Positions 23,530 through 32,463 of a stretch of 35,931 nucleotides of DNA are shown one piece after another; position 1 is the first letter of the stretch, and every line of letters starts with the position of its first letter. Origin of the DNA: Devosiaceae bacterium (GTDB taxonomy: Bacteria; Pseudomonadota; Alphaproteobacteria; Rhizobiales; Devosiaceae); contig JAKISM010000006.1 in assembly GCA_021648585.1 (NCBI GenBank), positions 1 through 35,931 on the forward strand, written 5' to 3'. A program made the translations under genes and the position numbers. A model generated the notes under the pieces. It saw nothing but the letters and a program-made list of their open reading frames with translations. It did no database searches and was not told the DNA's origin.

Positions 23530-25602
23530 CTATTTTGTTGTTTCAATAGCAAAAGCATAAGTTAGTGCTGTTTCTTTTATTTGCTCAAACCTTCCAGAAG
23601 CTCCGCCATGCCCTGCGCCCATATTGGTTTTAAGATATAGCGGCTCATTTGAGATATTATTCACCCTTAATTTGGCAATCCATTTTGCTGGCTCCCAATA
23701 GGTTACTCTTGGATCTGTTAAACCAGCTAGTGCAAAAATTGCAGGATAGGCTTGTTTTATTACATTATCATAGGGGGAATATGAGGCGATATATTGATAA
23801 TCTTTCTTTGAAACTATTGGATTGCCCCATTCAGGCCATTCGGGCGGTGTCAGCGGTAAACTATCATCAAGCATAGTATTTAGCACATCAACAAATGGCA
23901 CTTGGGCAATTATTCCTGCAAATAAATCTGGGTTCATATTAGCGATAGCACCCATTAACATGCCGCCAGCCGAGCCGCCTTGCGCAACGATATTTTTCTT
24001 GGAACTATATTTTTTCTCAATCAGCATTTGCGCAACGCTTATATAGTCTGAAAAGCTATTTTTCTTATGTTCATGGCGACCATTTTCATACCATGCATAG
24101 CCCTTTTCCATGCCACCTCTTATATGGGCGATTGCATAGACAAAACCTCTATCAACTAGTGAAAGCGCAGAAATTGAAAAGCTGGCAGGAATAGAAATTC
24201 CATAAGAGCCATAGGCATAAAGTAGGCATGGCGCTTTGCCATTTTGCTCTATGCCCTTTTTATATAATAGGGTTACGGGGATTTTTTCGCCATCATTTGC
24301 TATTGCAAATATTCGCTTAGTTACATAATTCTCTTTTTCATGCCCACTTGGAATTTCTTGCTCTTTACGTAAAATTCGCTCTCCACTGCTTAGGCTCATA
24401 TCAAAGATTTGTGCAGGGGTTGTTGGTGAAGAATAAGAAAAGCGGATTATATCTGTATCAAATTCATAGCCAACCGATACGCCAAGCGAATAGGCCTCTT
24501 CATCAAAAGAAATTACCTCTTCAATTCCTGTTGCAAAATTTCTTGCAACTATCCTTGGCAGACCCTCAAAGCGCTCAAGCCTAATAAGATAATCTTTGAT
24601 AATAATAACATCAAGAATAAGCACGCCTTGAATATGAGGAACTAGATCACGCCAATTACCGAACTCTGGTTTTTCAACAGAAGTGCTTACAATTTTGAAG
24701 TCTTGTGCGCCATCAATATTGGTTTTGATTATTAGCTGACCATTTCTTTCATCAATTAAATATTCATGCCCAATCTTTCTTTTTGAAACTAGCTTTGCCT
24801 CACCGCCAATATTGGCATCTATTAGCCAATTTTCAGAAGTTACATGATCGTGCGCATTTATTATAATATAGTTTTTGGAAAGCGTTTTCCCAACCCCAAC
24901 AAAAAACCCGCTGTCCTTTTCTTCATAGACAACTCTATCGCTCGCTTGTTTAGTTCCCAAAAAATGCTGCAACACCCTAAATGGGCGATGGTTTTCATCA
25001 AGTTCTGTATAATAAAAACTCTTACTATCATTTGCCCAAACGCCTGTGCCATTGGCATTTTCTATTTTATCATTCAGCTCTTTGCCATCATTTAGGTTGC
25101 GCACATAAATTGTATAATATTCTGAGCCCTTCTTATCGCATGACCACAAGAGGAGTTGATGATTTGGGGAATGGCTAGCGCCGCCAAATCCAAAATAGCC
25201 TTCCCCCGCCTCAATATTACAATCTAATAAAATGCTTTCCTTCTCGCCTTCTCTTTTGGTGCGAATTAATTGTGCATATTGCTTGCCAGTGAGCATTTTT
25301 GAAAAATATGAATAATCACCGTCGGGAAATGGCACGCTAGAATTATCTTCTTTTATGCGCCCTCTAATTTCCTTATAAATATCATCGCTCAATTGTTTGT
25401 TTTTTTCACCAAATTCAGTTTCAAAATAATCATTTTCGGCCTCTAAATATGAACGAATATTATCGCTTAACAACTCTGGTTTTTTCATTACTTCTTGCCA
25501 GTTATCAGCACGTAGCCAATGATAATTATCAATATGCTTTATGTTATGATTTGTGGCGTAATGGGGGATAGTTTTAGCGATTGGTGGAGTTGTTTTTTTC
25601 AT
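23530..25602 (-). CDS. ptrB: Oligopeptidase B (S9A prolyl oligopeptidase family)
   Basis: A 690-residue cytoplasmic serine peptidase that cuts short peptides after basic residues. The N-terminal ~400 residues form the seven-bladed propeller (start DNYHWLRADNWQEV; EYYTIYVRNLNDGKEL). The C-terminal alpha/beta-hydrolase domain has GGSAGG with nucleophile S544, D630 in AGLTDPRVTYWEPAKW and H665 in GAGHGGASGR, with the same spacing as E. coli oligopeptidase B. LLYAYGSYG, GFVYAIAHIRGGMEKGYAWY and FSDYISVAQMLI are further S9A blocks. No signal peptide. The start is 2 bp after the msrB stop, so msrB-ptrB form one unit. Confidence 0.94.
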   Translation of the reverse strand: MKKTTPPIAKTIPHYATNHNIKHIDNYHWLRADNWQEVMKKPELLSDNIRSYLEAENDYFETEFGEKNKQLSDDIYKEIRGRIKEDNSSVPFPDGDYSYFSKMLTGKQYAQLIRTKREGEKESILLDCNIEAGEGYFGFGGASHSPNHQLLLWSCDKKGSEYYTIYVRNLNDGKELNDKIENANGTGVWANDSKSFYYTELDENHRPFRVLQHFLGTKQASDRVVYEEKDSGFFVGVGKTLSKNYIIINAHDHVTSENWLIDANIGGEAKLVSKRKIGHEYLIDERNGQLIIKTNIDGAQDFKIVSTSVEKPEFGNWRDLVPHIQGVLILDVIIIKDYLIRLERFEGLPRIVARNFATGIEEVISFDEEAYSLGVSVGYEFDTDIIRFSYSSPTTPAQIFDMSLSSGERILRKEQEIPSGHEKENYVTKRIFAIANDGEKIPVTLLYKKGIEQNGKAPCLLYAYGSYGISIPASFSISALSLVDRGFVYAIAHIRGGMEKGYAWYENGRHEHKKNSFSDYISVAQMLIEKKYSSKKNIVAQGGSAGGMLMGAIANMNPDLFAGIIAQVPFVDVLNTMLDDSLPLTPPEWPEWGNPIVSKKDYQYIASYSPYDNVIKQAYPAIFALAGLTDPRVTYWEPAKWIAKLRVNNISNEPLYLKTNMGAGHGGASGRFEQIKETALTYAFAIETTK

Positions 25603-25604
25603 TA

Positions 25605-25988
25605 TTATTTTGCCTTAAATTCTAGCGCAGTGCCATTTATACAATAACGCAATCCTGTAGGATCTGGTCCATCATTAAAGATATGCCCTAAATGAGCATT
25701 GCACTTTGTGCAACGAATTTCTGTACGCCTTTGAAATAATGAATTGTCTTTATGTTCAGAAGTTGCTCTCTTATTTATTGGCGCAAAGAAGCTAGGCCAG
25801 CCAGAGCCAGAATTATATTTTGCATCACTTGAAAATAATTTGCTTGAACAACAAATACAAAAATATTCACCTGTTCGATATTCTTCGTTTAGAGGGCTTG
25901 ATCCTGCCCGCTCTGTTCCTGCTTTTCTTGTAATATTATATTGTTCTTGGCTTAATTGTTTTTGCCATTCTTTTTCAGATTTTTTCAT
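25605..25988 (-). CDS. msrB: Peptide methionine-(R)-sulfoxide reductase
   Basis: Repairs methionine-R-sulfoxide in proteins. The 127-residue product has the zinc cysteines C44/C47 (YFCICC) and C93/C96 (CTKC), the SGSGWPSF loop, TEIRCTKCNAHLGHIFNDGP and catalytic C116 in LRYCINGTALEF. The position that holds a resolving Cys in many relatives (SGCGWPSF) is Ser62 here, so another Cys or direct thioredoxin attack must recycle it. No signal peptide. Upstream gene of the msrB-ptrB pair, divergent from the Mrp operon. Confidence 0.94.
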   Translation of the reverse strand: MKKSEKEWQKQLSQEQYNITRKAGTERAGSSPLNEEYRTGEYFCICCSSKLFSSDAKYNSGSGWPSFFAPINKRATSEHKDNSLFQRRTEIRCTKCNAHLGHIFNDGPDPTGLRYCINGTALEFKAK

Positions 25989-26114
25989 TTTTTACTTTAT
26001 TTTTGTTTCCACCCATCAAATTATATTTGAAAAAGGCTACAAATCCATAGTTTTTTATAAATTATTGTGAGTAATTTGTCTAACAGGCTTACAAGCAAGT
26101 TTACTGACTTGTTC

Positions 26115-26143
26115 TTGAGCAATTTACGTTTAAGTTATTAAAT
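26115..26143 (+). promoter_or_regulatory. Possible promoter of the Mrp operon
   Basis: TTGAGC at 26115-26120 and TTAAAT at 26138-26143 are 17 bp apart, 23 bp before mrpA. A nearby imperfect inverted repeat (CAAGT-TTACTG-ACTTG, about 26096-26111) could be an operator. Both are weak matches to known patterns. Confidence 0.3.
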
Positions 26144-26165
26144 ATTGATTCGCTAAAGGATAAGC

Positions 26166-28691
26166 ATGGCTTTAAGTATGGATATTAGTGTTGCATTAAT
26201 TTCAATAGCGCCGTTTTTGGCAGCTTTTTTAGCGCCGCTTATTTTTCGCTTTACAGGGCATTTAGCTGGTTGGGTATTATCTATAGTTCCTGCTGGTATT
26301 TTTGCATATTTAATTCCATTTATAAAGCCAATTTCTGAAGGCAAATTTGTTCAAACATCGCTTAATTGGGTGCCAGAATATGGGATTAATCTTTCTTTTT
26401 TCATTGACGGGCTTAGCCTGACATTTGCTTTGTTAATTTCTGGTATTGGCACAATCATTGTTATTTATTCTGGTAAATATCTTAAAGGCCATCATGATCA
26501 AGGTAAATTTTTAGCCTATATTTTAATGTTTATGGGCTCAATGCTTGGGCTGGTGCTTGCCGATAATATGGTGGCTTTATTTGTCTATTGGGAGCTCACT
26601 GCAATCACCTCGTTCTTACTTATCGGGTTTAATCATAAAAAACAGGCATCAAGACGTGCGGCAATTCAGGCCTTAGTAATTACTGGTGGTGGCGGTTTAG
26701 CTCTTTTGGTTGGTATTTTGTTAATGCAGCAAATGCTGGGCGGTGTTTGGGAATTAAGTGCAATTAGAGAATATGGTGCGGCTCTGCACGAGATGTCACT
26801 ATATCCTGTTGTTTTAGTATTATTTTTAATAGCCGCCTTTACAAAATCAGCGCAATTCCCGTTTCATTTTTGGCTTCCAAATGCCATGGAAGCGCCAACC
26901 CCAGTTTCTGCATTTTTACATTCAGCAACTATGGTAAAAGCTGGCGTATATCTTTTGGCTCGCATGAACCCAACGCTTGGTGGTTCTGAAATATGGAGCA
27001 TTACTTTAATATCATTTGGCTCAATCACGCTTTTATGGGGCGCAGTGTGGGCGCTTAAACAAACCGACATGAAGCAAATGTTGGCGCAAACCACCGTTGC
27101 TTCGCTTGGTTTGTTAGTTATTTTAATTGGCATTGGCACTGATATTGCCCTAACGGCAATGGTTATCTATCTGGTTGCGCACGCTCTTTATAAGGCAAGT
27201 TTTTTCTTAATTGCTGGAATTCTTGATCATGGTACGGGCACACGAGACATTACGGAACTTGGTGGGCTAAGACGCTTAATGCCGTTAAGTTTTATTTTAG
27301 CAATAATTGCCGCTATTTCAATGGCAGGCCTGCCGCCTGCAATAGGATTTTTTGCTAAAGAAGAAATGTATCTTTCATTGTTACAAAATGATCTTAAATC
27401 AATCATTGTTCTGATTGTGCTTATTGCGGGCAATGCCATGATGTTGGTTGTGGGTGCGTCCATTGCTATTAAGCCGTTTTTAGGTGGCCTTAAGCCAACG
27501 CCAATAAAACCGCATGAGGGCTCTTTAGCGCTAATAATTGGGCCGCTATTATTTGGAATATTAGCGCTATTATCGGGTATTTTCATTACTTATACTGGTA
27601 AAATGATAATTTCTCCAACTGCTTCTTCAATTTCTAGTATTGCGATTGAAAACCATTTGAAATGGTATTTTGCAATGTTCTTAAAGCCAATAATTCTATT
27701 GTCTGTTGTAACATGGGCGCTTGGTGCTTTATTATTCTTTAAGCTAGATACAATTCGTAAATTCTTGCGCTCTCTTGATGATGGTTTCAAGTGGAACTTT
27801 GATATTGGTTTTGATTGGCTAATGTTCTCACTAATTCGTTTTGCTGATATGATTACTCGTTTTTGGCATCATGGGCGGCTTGAACTTTATATGATTGTGG
27901 TTTTTGTTGCACTTGGAGTGGCTGTCATAGCGCCATTAATTATTAATAATGCTGTGCCAGCAATGCCAACAAGCATTCCCTCGCTTACTTTTTATGAGTG
28001 GAGTGTGATATTGTTGGCAGCCGTTGGGCTCATTGCTATGTTGGTTGCTAAAACACGCTTGGTGGCCATAGTTTCTTTGGGTATTCAGGGTTTCGCGGTG
28101 GCGCTAATATTTATGTTATTTGGCGCACCTGATTTGGCTTTTACGCAATTTATGGTTGAAATCCTAACGGTTGTTATTTTGGCTCTTGTAATGTCTAGGC
28201 TATATTTAGATAGAAGAGATAATCGTATATTTGAAGATATTTTACGTGATGGCTCAATAGCTTTAGTGTGCGGGGTAGGGATCACCATGTTGTTGATTTC
28301 TGTTGTGCAATATCCGATTGATTTACGTCTAACGGATTTCTTTGCCGCCACTTCTTTACCCATTGCGCATGGTCGAAATATTGTAAATGTGATTTTGGTT
28401 GATTTTCGTGGTCTTGATACGTTTGGAGAAATTGCTGTTGTGATGGGAGCGGGCATTGCAGTGCTTGCACTTATTCGTATTAGATCTGGTGGGCGACAAA
28501 TTGGAATTGGTGCAAAAAAGAGTAAGCCAAGACGAAAATCAACTAGAGTTCAAAAAGCCACGACTGCTAGTAAAGCTAAAAATATTGCTACTAGCAAAAC
28601 CAAAGTAAAAGTAACAAAAGTTAAACCAAAAACTGTGAAATCTATACGAAGAAGCAAACCTATACAAAAAAATAAGGGAGCAAAGGCATGA
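26166..28691 (+). CDS. mrpA: Mrp cation/proton antiporter subunit A
   Basis: Largest membrane subunit of the Mrp (Mnh/Pha) antiporter, homologous to the ND5/NuoL subunit of complex I. The 841-residue product has about 20 helices. Proton-path residues are visible: E143 in YWELTAITSF, K227 in AAFTKSAQFPFHFWLP and K258 in SATMVKAGVYLL. KQTDMKQMLAQTTVASLGLL is a second conserved block. Residues ~600-770 (LVAIVSLGIQGFAVALIFML, GAPDLAFTQFMVE) are the DUF4040/MbhE-like part. Residues 784-841 are an unusual basic tail with 18 Lys and 5 Arg and no acidic residue. AAGGAT lies before the start; mrpB overlaps by 4 bp. Confidence 0.94.
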   Translation: MALSMDISVALISIAPFLAAFLAPLIFRFTGHLAGWVLSIVPAGIFAYLIPFIKPISEGKFVQTSLNWVPEYGINLSFFIDGLSLTFALLISGIGTIIVIYSGKYLKGHHDQGKFLAYILMFMGSMLGLVLADNMVALFVYWELTAITSFLLIGFNHKKQASRRAAIQALVITGGGGLALLVGILLMQQMLGGVWELSAIREYGAALHEMSLYPVVLVLFLIAAFTKSAQFPFHFWLPNAMEAPTPVSAFLHSATMVKAGVYLLARMNPTLGGSEIWSITLISFGSITLLWGAVWALKQTDMKQMLAQTTVASLGLLVILIGIGTDIALTAMVIYLVAHALYKASFFLIAGILDHGTGTRDITELGGLRRLMPLSFILAIIAAISMAGLPPAIGFFAKEEMYLSLLQNDLKSIIVLIVLIAGNAMMLVVGASIAIKPFLGGLKPTPIKPHEGSLALIIGPLLFGILALLSGIFITYTGKMIISPTASSISSIAIENHLKWYFAMFLKPIILLSVVTWALGALLFFKLDTIRKFLRSLDDGFKWNFDIGFDWLMFSLIRFADMITRFWHHGRLELYMIVVFVALGVAVIAPLIINNAVPAMPTSIPSLTFYEWSVILLAAVGLIAMLVAKTRLVAIVSLGIQGFAVALIFMLFGAPDLAFTQFMVEILTVVILALVMSRLYLDRRDNRIFEDILRDGSIALVCGVGITMLLISVVQYPIDLRLTDFFAATSLPIAHGRNIVNVILVDFRGLDTFGEIAVVMGAGIAVLALIRIRSGGRQIGIGAKKSKPRRKSTRVQKATTASKAKNIATSKTKVKVTKVKPKTVKSIRRSKPIQKNKGAKA

Positions 28692-29110
28692 ATACTGTAA
28701 TTTTTCGCACCATTGCACCAATTTTAGTAGCTATTATGGTGGTGTTTTCGGTGTTTATTTTATTGCGTGGACATAATGAGCCGGGTGGCGGTTTTATTGG
28801 TGGTCTTATTGCTGCATCTGCCATTGCGATTTATGGTATTGCGGCAGGAGTTGAAGAGGTGCGTAAAGCTCTTAAGTTTGATCCTATTGCCATTGCTGGC
28901 TTTGGTGTGTTTATTGCAGGGCTTGCAGGGCTTTTATCGTATTTTTACCAAGTGCCATTTTTAACTGGCCTTTGGGCATATTTAGATATTGGCCCTAGTA
29001 AAGTAGCTCTTTCAACACCTTTATTATTTGATATTGGGGTTTATTTTGCAGTGCTTGGTACTATTGCGGCCATTGCTCTAGCTTTAGAAGAAGATGAGGA
29101 GGGTAAATAA
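28688..29110 (+). CDS. mrpB: Mrp antiporter subunit B
   Basis: A 140-residue membrane protein with four helices. LRGHNEPGGGFIGGLIAASA near residue 30 is the MnhB signature, and GLWAYLDIGPSKVALSTPLL is typical of the second half. In several rhizobia subunits A and B are fused as PhaAB; here they are separate with a 4-bp ATGA overlap, which suggests coupled translation. The C-terminus LALEEDEEGK is acidic. Confidence 0.95.
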   Translation: MNTVIFRTIAPILVAIMVVFSVFILLRGHNEPGGGFIGGLIAASAIAIYGIAAGVEEVRKALKFDPIAIAGFGVFIAGLAGLLSYFYQVPFLTGLWAYLDIGPSKVALSTPLLFDIGVYFAVLGTIAAIALALEEDEEGK

Positions 29111-29487
29111 TGGAAATAGCTCTTGCTGTTTTAATCGGTATGTTTTTTACGGTTTCAATATATCTATTGCTCTCACGTGCAATAATTCGCATGTTGCTTG
29201 GGATTGCAATTTTGGGCAATGGGGTAAATCTTTTGATCTTTACCGCTGGCCGCCTAACCAAAGAAATTCCGCCAATTATTCCTATGGGTCAAGACGGATT
29301 AATTGAGCCATTTGCTAATCCCTTGCCCCAAGCGCTTATTTTAACAGCGATTGTTATTGGCTTTGCTTTATTTACATTTTTGCTGGTGCTTGGATATCGT
29401 GCTTATCAAGAACTTGATGCTGATGATACTGATACAATGCGATTAGCTGAACCTGAGCGAGCGCCACGCCCGCCATTGAGTTATTAA
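29110..29487 (+). CDS. mrpC: Mrp antiporter subunit C
   Basis: A 125-residue protein with three membrane helices, homologous to NuoK. GIAILGNGVNLLIFTAG and DPLPQALILTAIVIG-like NPLPQALILTAIVIGFALFT are the family blocks. A C-terminal polar tail follows (DADDTDTMRLAEPERAPRPP). The ATG shares one base with the mrpB stop (TAATG). It contacts A and D in the antiporter complex. Confidence 0.95.
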   Translation: MEIALAVLIGMFFTVSIYLLLSRAIIRMLLGIAILGNGVNLLIFTAGRLTKEIPPIIPMGQDGLIEPFANPLPQALILTAIVIGFALFTFLLVLGYRAYQELDADDTDTMRLAEPERAPRPPLSY

Positions 29488-29498
29488 GGGTAATATAA

Positions 29499-31106
29499 AT
29501 GGCCGCAGATAAAACAAATATTGTAGAAAGTAGCGAACTACCAGTTGCAATGATTGATGTTGCAACCAGCTTTGCTGATTGGCTAATTATTTTACCAACT
29601 GTAATTGCGCTAATGGGTGCGGCATTGCTTATTATGTTGCGCTTTAACAAAGCAATTCAGGCTGGTCTAGCAATATTGATCGTTGTTGGAATTATAATAT
29701 TAGAGGTTAGACTTTTTCTTAATGTCATGGAGTTTGGAACGCAATCTATGACAATGGGCAAATGGTTGCCGCCATTTGGTATTAGTTTCACCGTCGATGT
29801 CATTAGTATTGGCTTTGCACTAGCTGGAGCGATTGTTACTCTTGCCGTTCTTATTTATGCGCAAGCTGATATTTCATCTCGTGAGGTAAAATATGGCTTT
29901 CATTCTTTAGTATTATTACTGCTTGCTGGGGTTACTGGCGCATTTATGACGGGTGATTTATTTAATCTTTATGTGTGGTTTGAAGTGATGTTAATCGCTT
30001 CATTTGGCCTCATTATAATGGGTGGTCGCAAAATTCAACTTGATGGCGCAATAAAATATGGTTTCCTCAATTTTCTTGCTACCACGTTTTTCCTTATTTC
30101 ACTTGGTTTAATTTATGGTCTGTTTGGCACTTTGAACATGGCTGATATTAGTCAAGTTTCTGCACAAGCACCCATTGGCCCTTTAACTGCGATTGGGGCT
30201 TTGTTGCTTTTAGCTTTTGGCATGAAGGGTGCAGCTTTTCCTGTTAATGCATGGTTGCCTGCTTCTTACCATACACCGCACCCAGCCGTCTCAGCGCTGT
30301 TTGGCGGTCTGCTAACTAAGGTTGGGGCTTATGCTTTGTTGCGCTCATTATTATTAATAATGCCAAGCGCTAGAGATTTTTTAGATCCTGTTATTACCTT
30401 TTTAGCAATAGCTACACTTATCCTCGCACCACTTGGTGCTTTGGCGCAAACTAATTTGCGCCGTGCCATTGGCTTTTTACTTATAGGGGGCGTTGGCTCT
30501 GTTTTAGTTGGGCTTGGTGTGCCAACCATACGTGGGGTAGCGGGTGCTTCAATTTATATTTTCCACTCCATGCTAACAATATCGGCGCTTTATTTAATGG
30601 CTGGCTTGATTGAGCGCATAATGGGCACACAAGACACTAGAAAAATGGGCGGGCTTTATTCTGCCAGTTCGTGGCTTTCTATCCTGTTCTTAGTGCTAGT
30701 TTTTGCAGTAGCTGGCTTGCCTCCGTTCTTAGGGTTTTGGCCTAAATTATTACTAATTGAAGCAAGTCTTTCGCAAGGAGATGTATGGCTTGTAGTTGCT
30801 TTAGTTCTTAACTCATTGCTTACAACTATTGCAGGCACTCGATTATGGGCGCATATTTTTTGGCGCTCAGGGCCTGTTGGTGAGAATTCAGAACAAGAAA
30901 ATAAGAAATTAAAGCCGCTAACTCTTAGAGAAAAATACCTATGCGTCACGCCCACAACAATTTTGGTGCTTTTCATTGTGTTTTTTGGATTAAAACCCGC
31001 AATGATTTTTGATGCTGGACGCATGGCAGCATATGGGTTGCTTGATAATAGTGAATATATTGAAGTAACTGGCTTAGCTGATCCAACAAAGGAGAAAGTA
31101 GAATGA
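29499..31106 (+). CDS. mrpD: Mrp antiporter subunit D
   Basis: A 535-residue membrane subunit homologous to NuoM/NuoN. Proton-path residues lie in DLFNLYVWFEVMLIASFGLI (Glu) and AFGMKGAAFPVNAWLPASYH (with TPHPAVSALFGGLLTKVGAY), both with conserved Lys. LAQTNLRRAIGFLLIGGVGS and AGLPPFLGFWPKLLLI are further blocks. About 14 helices. AAGGG precedes the start, 11 bp after mrpC, the only gap in the operon; mrpE overlaps it by 4 bp. Confidence 0.96.
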   Translation: MAADKTNIVESSELPVAMIDVATSFADWLIILPTVIALMGAALLIMLRFNKAIQAGLAILIVVGIIILEVRLFLNVMEFGTQSMTMGKWLPPFGISFTVDVISIGFALAGAIVTLAVLIYAQADISSREVKYGFHSLVLLLLAGVTGAFMTGDLFNLYVWFEVMLIASFGLIIMGGRKIQLDGAIKYGFLNFLATTFFLISLGLIYGLFGTLNMADISQVSAQAPIGPLTAIGALLLLAFGMKGAAFPVNAWLPASYHTPHPAVSALFGGLLTKVGAYALLRSLLLIMPSARDFLDPVITFLAIATLILAPLGALAQTNLRRAIGFLLIGGVGSVLVGLGVPTIRGVAGASIYIFHSMLTISALYLMAGLIERIMGTQDTRKMGGLYSASSWLSILFLVLVFAVAGLPPFLGFWPKLLLIEASLSQGDVWLVVALVLNSLLTTIAGTRLWAHIFWRSGPVGENSEQENKKLKPLTLREKYLCVTPTTILVLFIVFFGLKPAMIFDAGRMAAYGLLDNSEYIEVTGLADPTKEKVE

Positions 31107-31582
31107 ATTTTGCACTAGGTTCAATAGTTCTCGCTTTAATTTGGGCAGCGATTACTGCAAGTTTTACATTGCTAAATTTAATACTTGGCTGGGCAATAGC
31201 ATTTATGGCTCTTTGGCTCATTCGAAAAAACCTTGCAAGTCCTGTGCTATTTTCAAAGGCACGTAAAATTGTAGCGCTTGGAGCTTTGTTTTTTTATGAA
31301 TTAGCTCTTAGTGCCATAAGAGTTGCTTTTCTTGTTTTGATGCCAAATATGAAGGCGCAATTAAAACCCGGTTTTATTGCTTTTCCACTAACTGCTAAAA
31401 GTGATGGCGAAATAACATTGTTGGCAAATTTAATAACTCTTACACCCGGCACGTTAAGTGTTGATGTTTCAAAGGATAAAAAAGTTCTCTATGTGCATGC
31501 GCTTTCTGTCACCGATAAAGAAGCTCTTATAAAATCTATTGCTGATGGTTTTGAGAGTAAAATAATTGAGGTGTTCAAATGA
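31103..31582 (+). CDS. mrpE: Mrp antiporter subunit E
   Basis: A 159-residue protein with two or three N-terminal membrane helices and a cytoplasmic part. The family region is LALSAIRVAFLVLMPNMKAQ, then GEITLLANLITLTPGTLSVD, LYVHALSV. The LTPGTLSVDV block is the MnhE signature. The start overlaps mrpD by 4 bp, and mrpF overlaps its end by 4 bp. Confidence 0.94.
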   Translation: MNFALGSIVLALIWAAITASFTLLNLILGWAIAFMALWLIRKNLASPVLFSKARKIVALGALFFYELALSAIRVAFLVLMPNMKAQLKPGFIAFPLTAKSDGEITLLANLITLTPGTLSVDVSKDKKVLYVHALSVTDKEALIKSIADGFESKIIEVFK

Positions 31583-31899
31583 GTAGTGTTGAATTTTTGA
31601 ACCTTGCTGGAACAATTTCTTTTGGAATACTTAGCCTTGCTTTCTTTCTAACTATTATACGTATTATAATTGGCCCCTCGCTTCCTGATAGGGTGATAGC
31701 GCTTGATTTGTTGGTCTATATTGGAATTAGTTATATTGCGGTGGTAGTTATTTACACAGGGTATTTCCTCTATCTTGATATAGCGATTGCTCTAGGGTTG
31801 GTTGGCTTTTTGGCAACTGTTGCATTTGCACGTTTTATTTTACATCGTGGGAAAGCAGATGAGCCAGTTAAAAAATCTGATAAGGAAACTAACTCATGA
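31579..31899 (+). CDS. mrpF: Mrp antiporter subunit F
   Basis: A 106-residue protein with three helices. IRIIIGPSLPDRVIALDLLV near residue 27 is the signature of MnhF, with the conserved GPxxxDRVxAxD. YLDIAIALGLVGFLATVAFA is the last helix. The C-terminus is a charged tail. Overlaps mrpE and mrpG by 4 bp each. Confidence 0.94.
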   Translation: MSSVEFLNLAGTISFGILSLAFFLTIIRIIIGPSLPDRVIALDLLVYIGISYIAVVVIYTGYFLYLDIAIALGLVGFLATVAFARFILHRGKADEPVKKSDKETNS

Positions 31900-32240
31900 T
31901 AGTTACAATTTTTCAATATTTTGCAGGGTTTCTTATGTTGTTAGGTTCTGCCTTTTGCTTGTTGGCAGCGGTTGGAATTTTAAGATTGCCCGATATTTAT
32001 ACCCGTATGCACGCAGCATCTAAAGCTGGAACAATGGGCACTGGCCTATTACTTACCGCTATTGCTTTTGTGGCGTTTGATGGCGCTATTATTTTACGAG
32101 CCATTGCGGCATTTGTATTTTTGTTACTTACAGCGCCAGTTGCCGCTCATTTACTAGCACGAGCTGCTTTTTTAACAGGGCACAAGCCAACAGAAATGAC
32201 CATTATCAATGAATTAGATATTAAGAAGCTAGATAAGTAA
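31896..32240 (+). CDS. mrpG: Mrp antiporter subunit G
   Basis: A 114-residue protein with three helices. LLAAVGILRLPDIYTRMHAA, then SKAGTMGTGLLL, is the PhaG/MnhG signature. LLTAPVAAHLLARAAFLTGH is the last helix. It closes the operon. The seven subunits together exchange sodium (or potassium) for protons and support pH and salt tolerance. No clear terminator follows. Confidence 0.94.
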   Translation: MIVTIFQYFAGFLMLLGSAFCLLAAVGILRLPDIYTRMHAASKAGTMGTGLLLTAIAFVAFDGAIILRAIAAFVFLLLTAPVAAHLLARAAFLTGHKPTEMTIINELDIKKLDK

Positions 32241-32426
32241 TTTCAATTATTCGTGCATATTCGCTCTAAGATTGTGCCCTAAAGCTAATTGCGATTAATA
32301 AAATCAACTAGCTCTCAAATCAATAATATTTTTGAAATTCTAATTCTCCTCTATCAGAACAAAACCATATAGCTGTTTTATGTAAGTTATACGCCTGACT
32401 TATCCTCCTGCCTTATTGATGCGATT

Positions 32427-32444
32427 ATAGGAATATAGTCCTAT
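32427..32444 (+). promoter_or_regulatory. Inverted repeat before the DnaA-domain gene
   Basis: ATAGGA (32427-32432) and TCCTAT (32439-32444) are perfect 6-bp arms with a 6-base AT-rich spacer. The repeat ends 9 bp before the GGAGG of the DnaA-domain gene, a position that suits an operator or a hairpin affecting translation. No known regulator is matched. Confidence 0.35.
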
Positions 32445-32463
32445 TAATTATTTGGAGGTAAAA

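Noticed and set aside
28085..28456. 123-residue minus-strand open frame inside mrpA
   Set aside because: It is antisense to a conserved membrane region and has no independent support.
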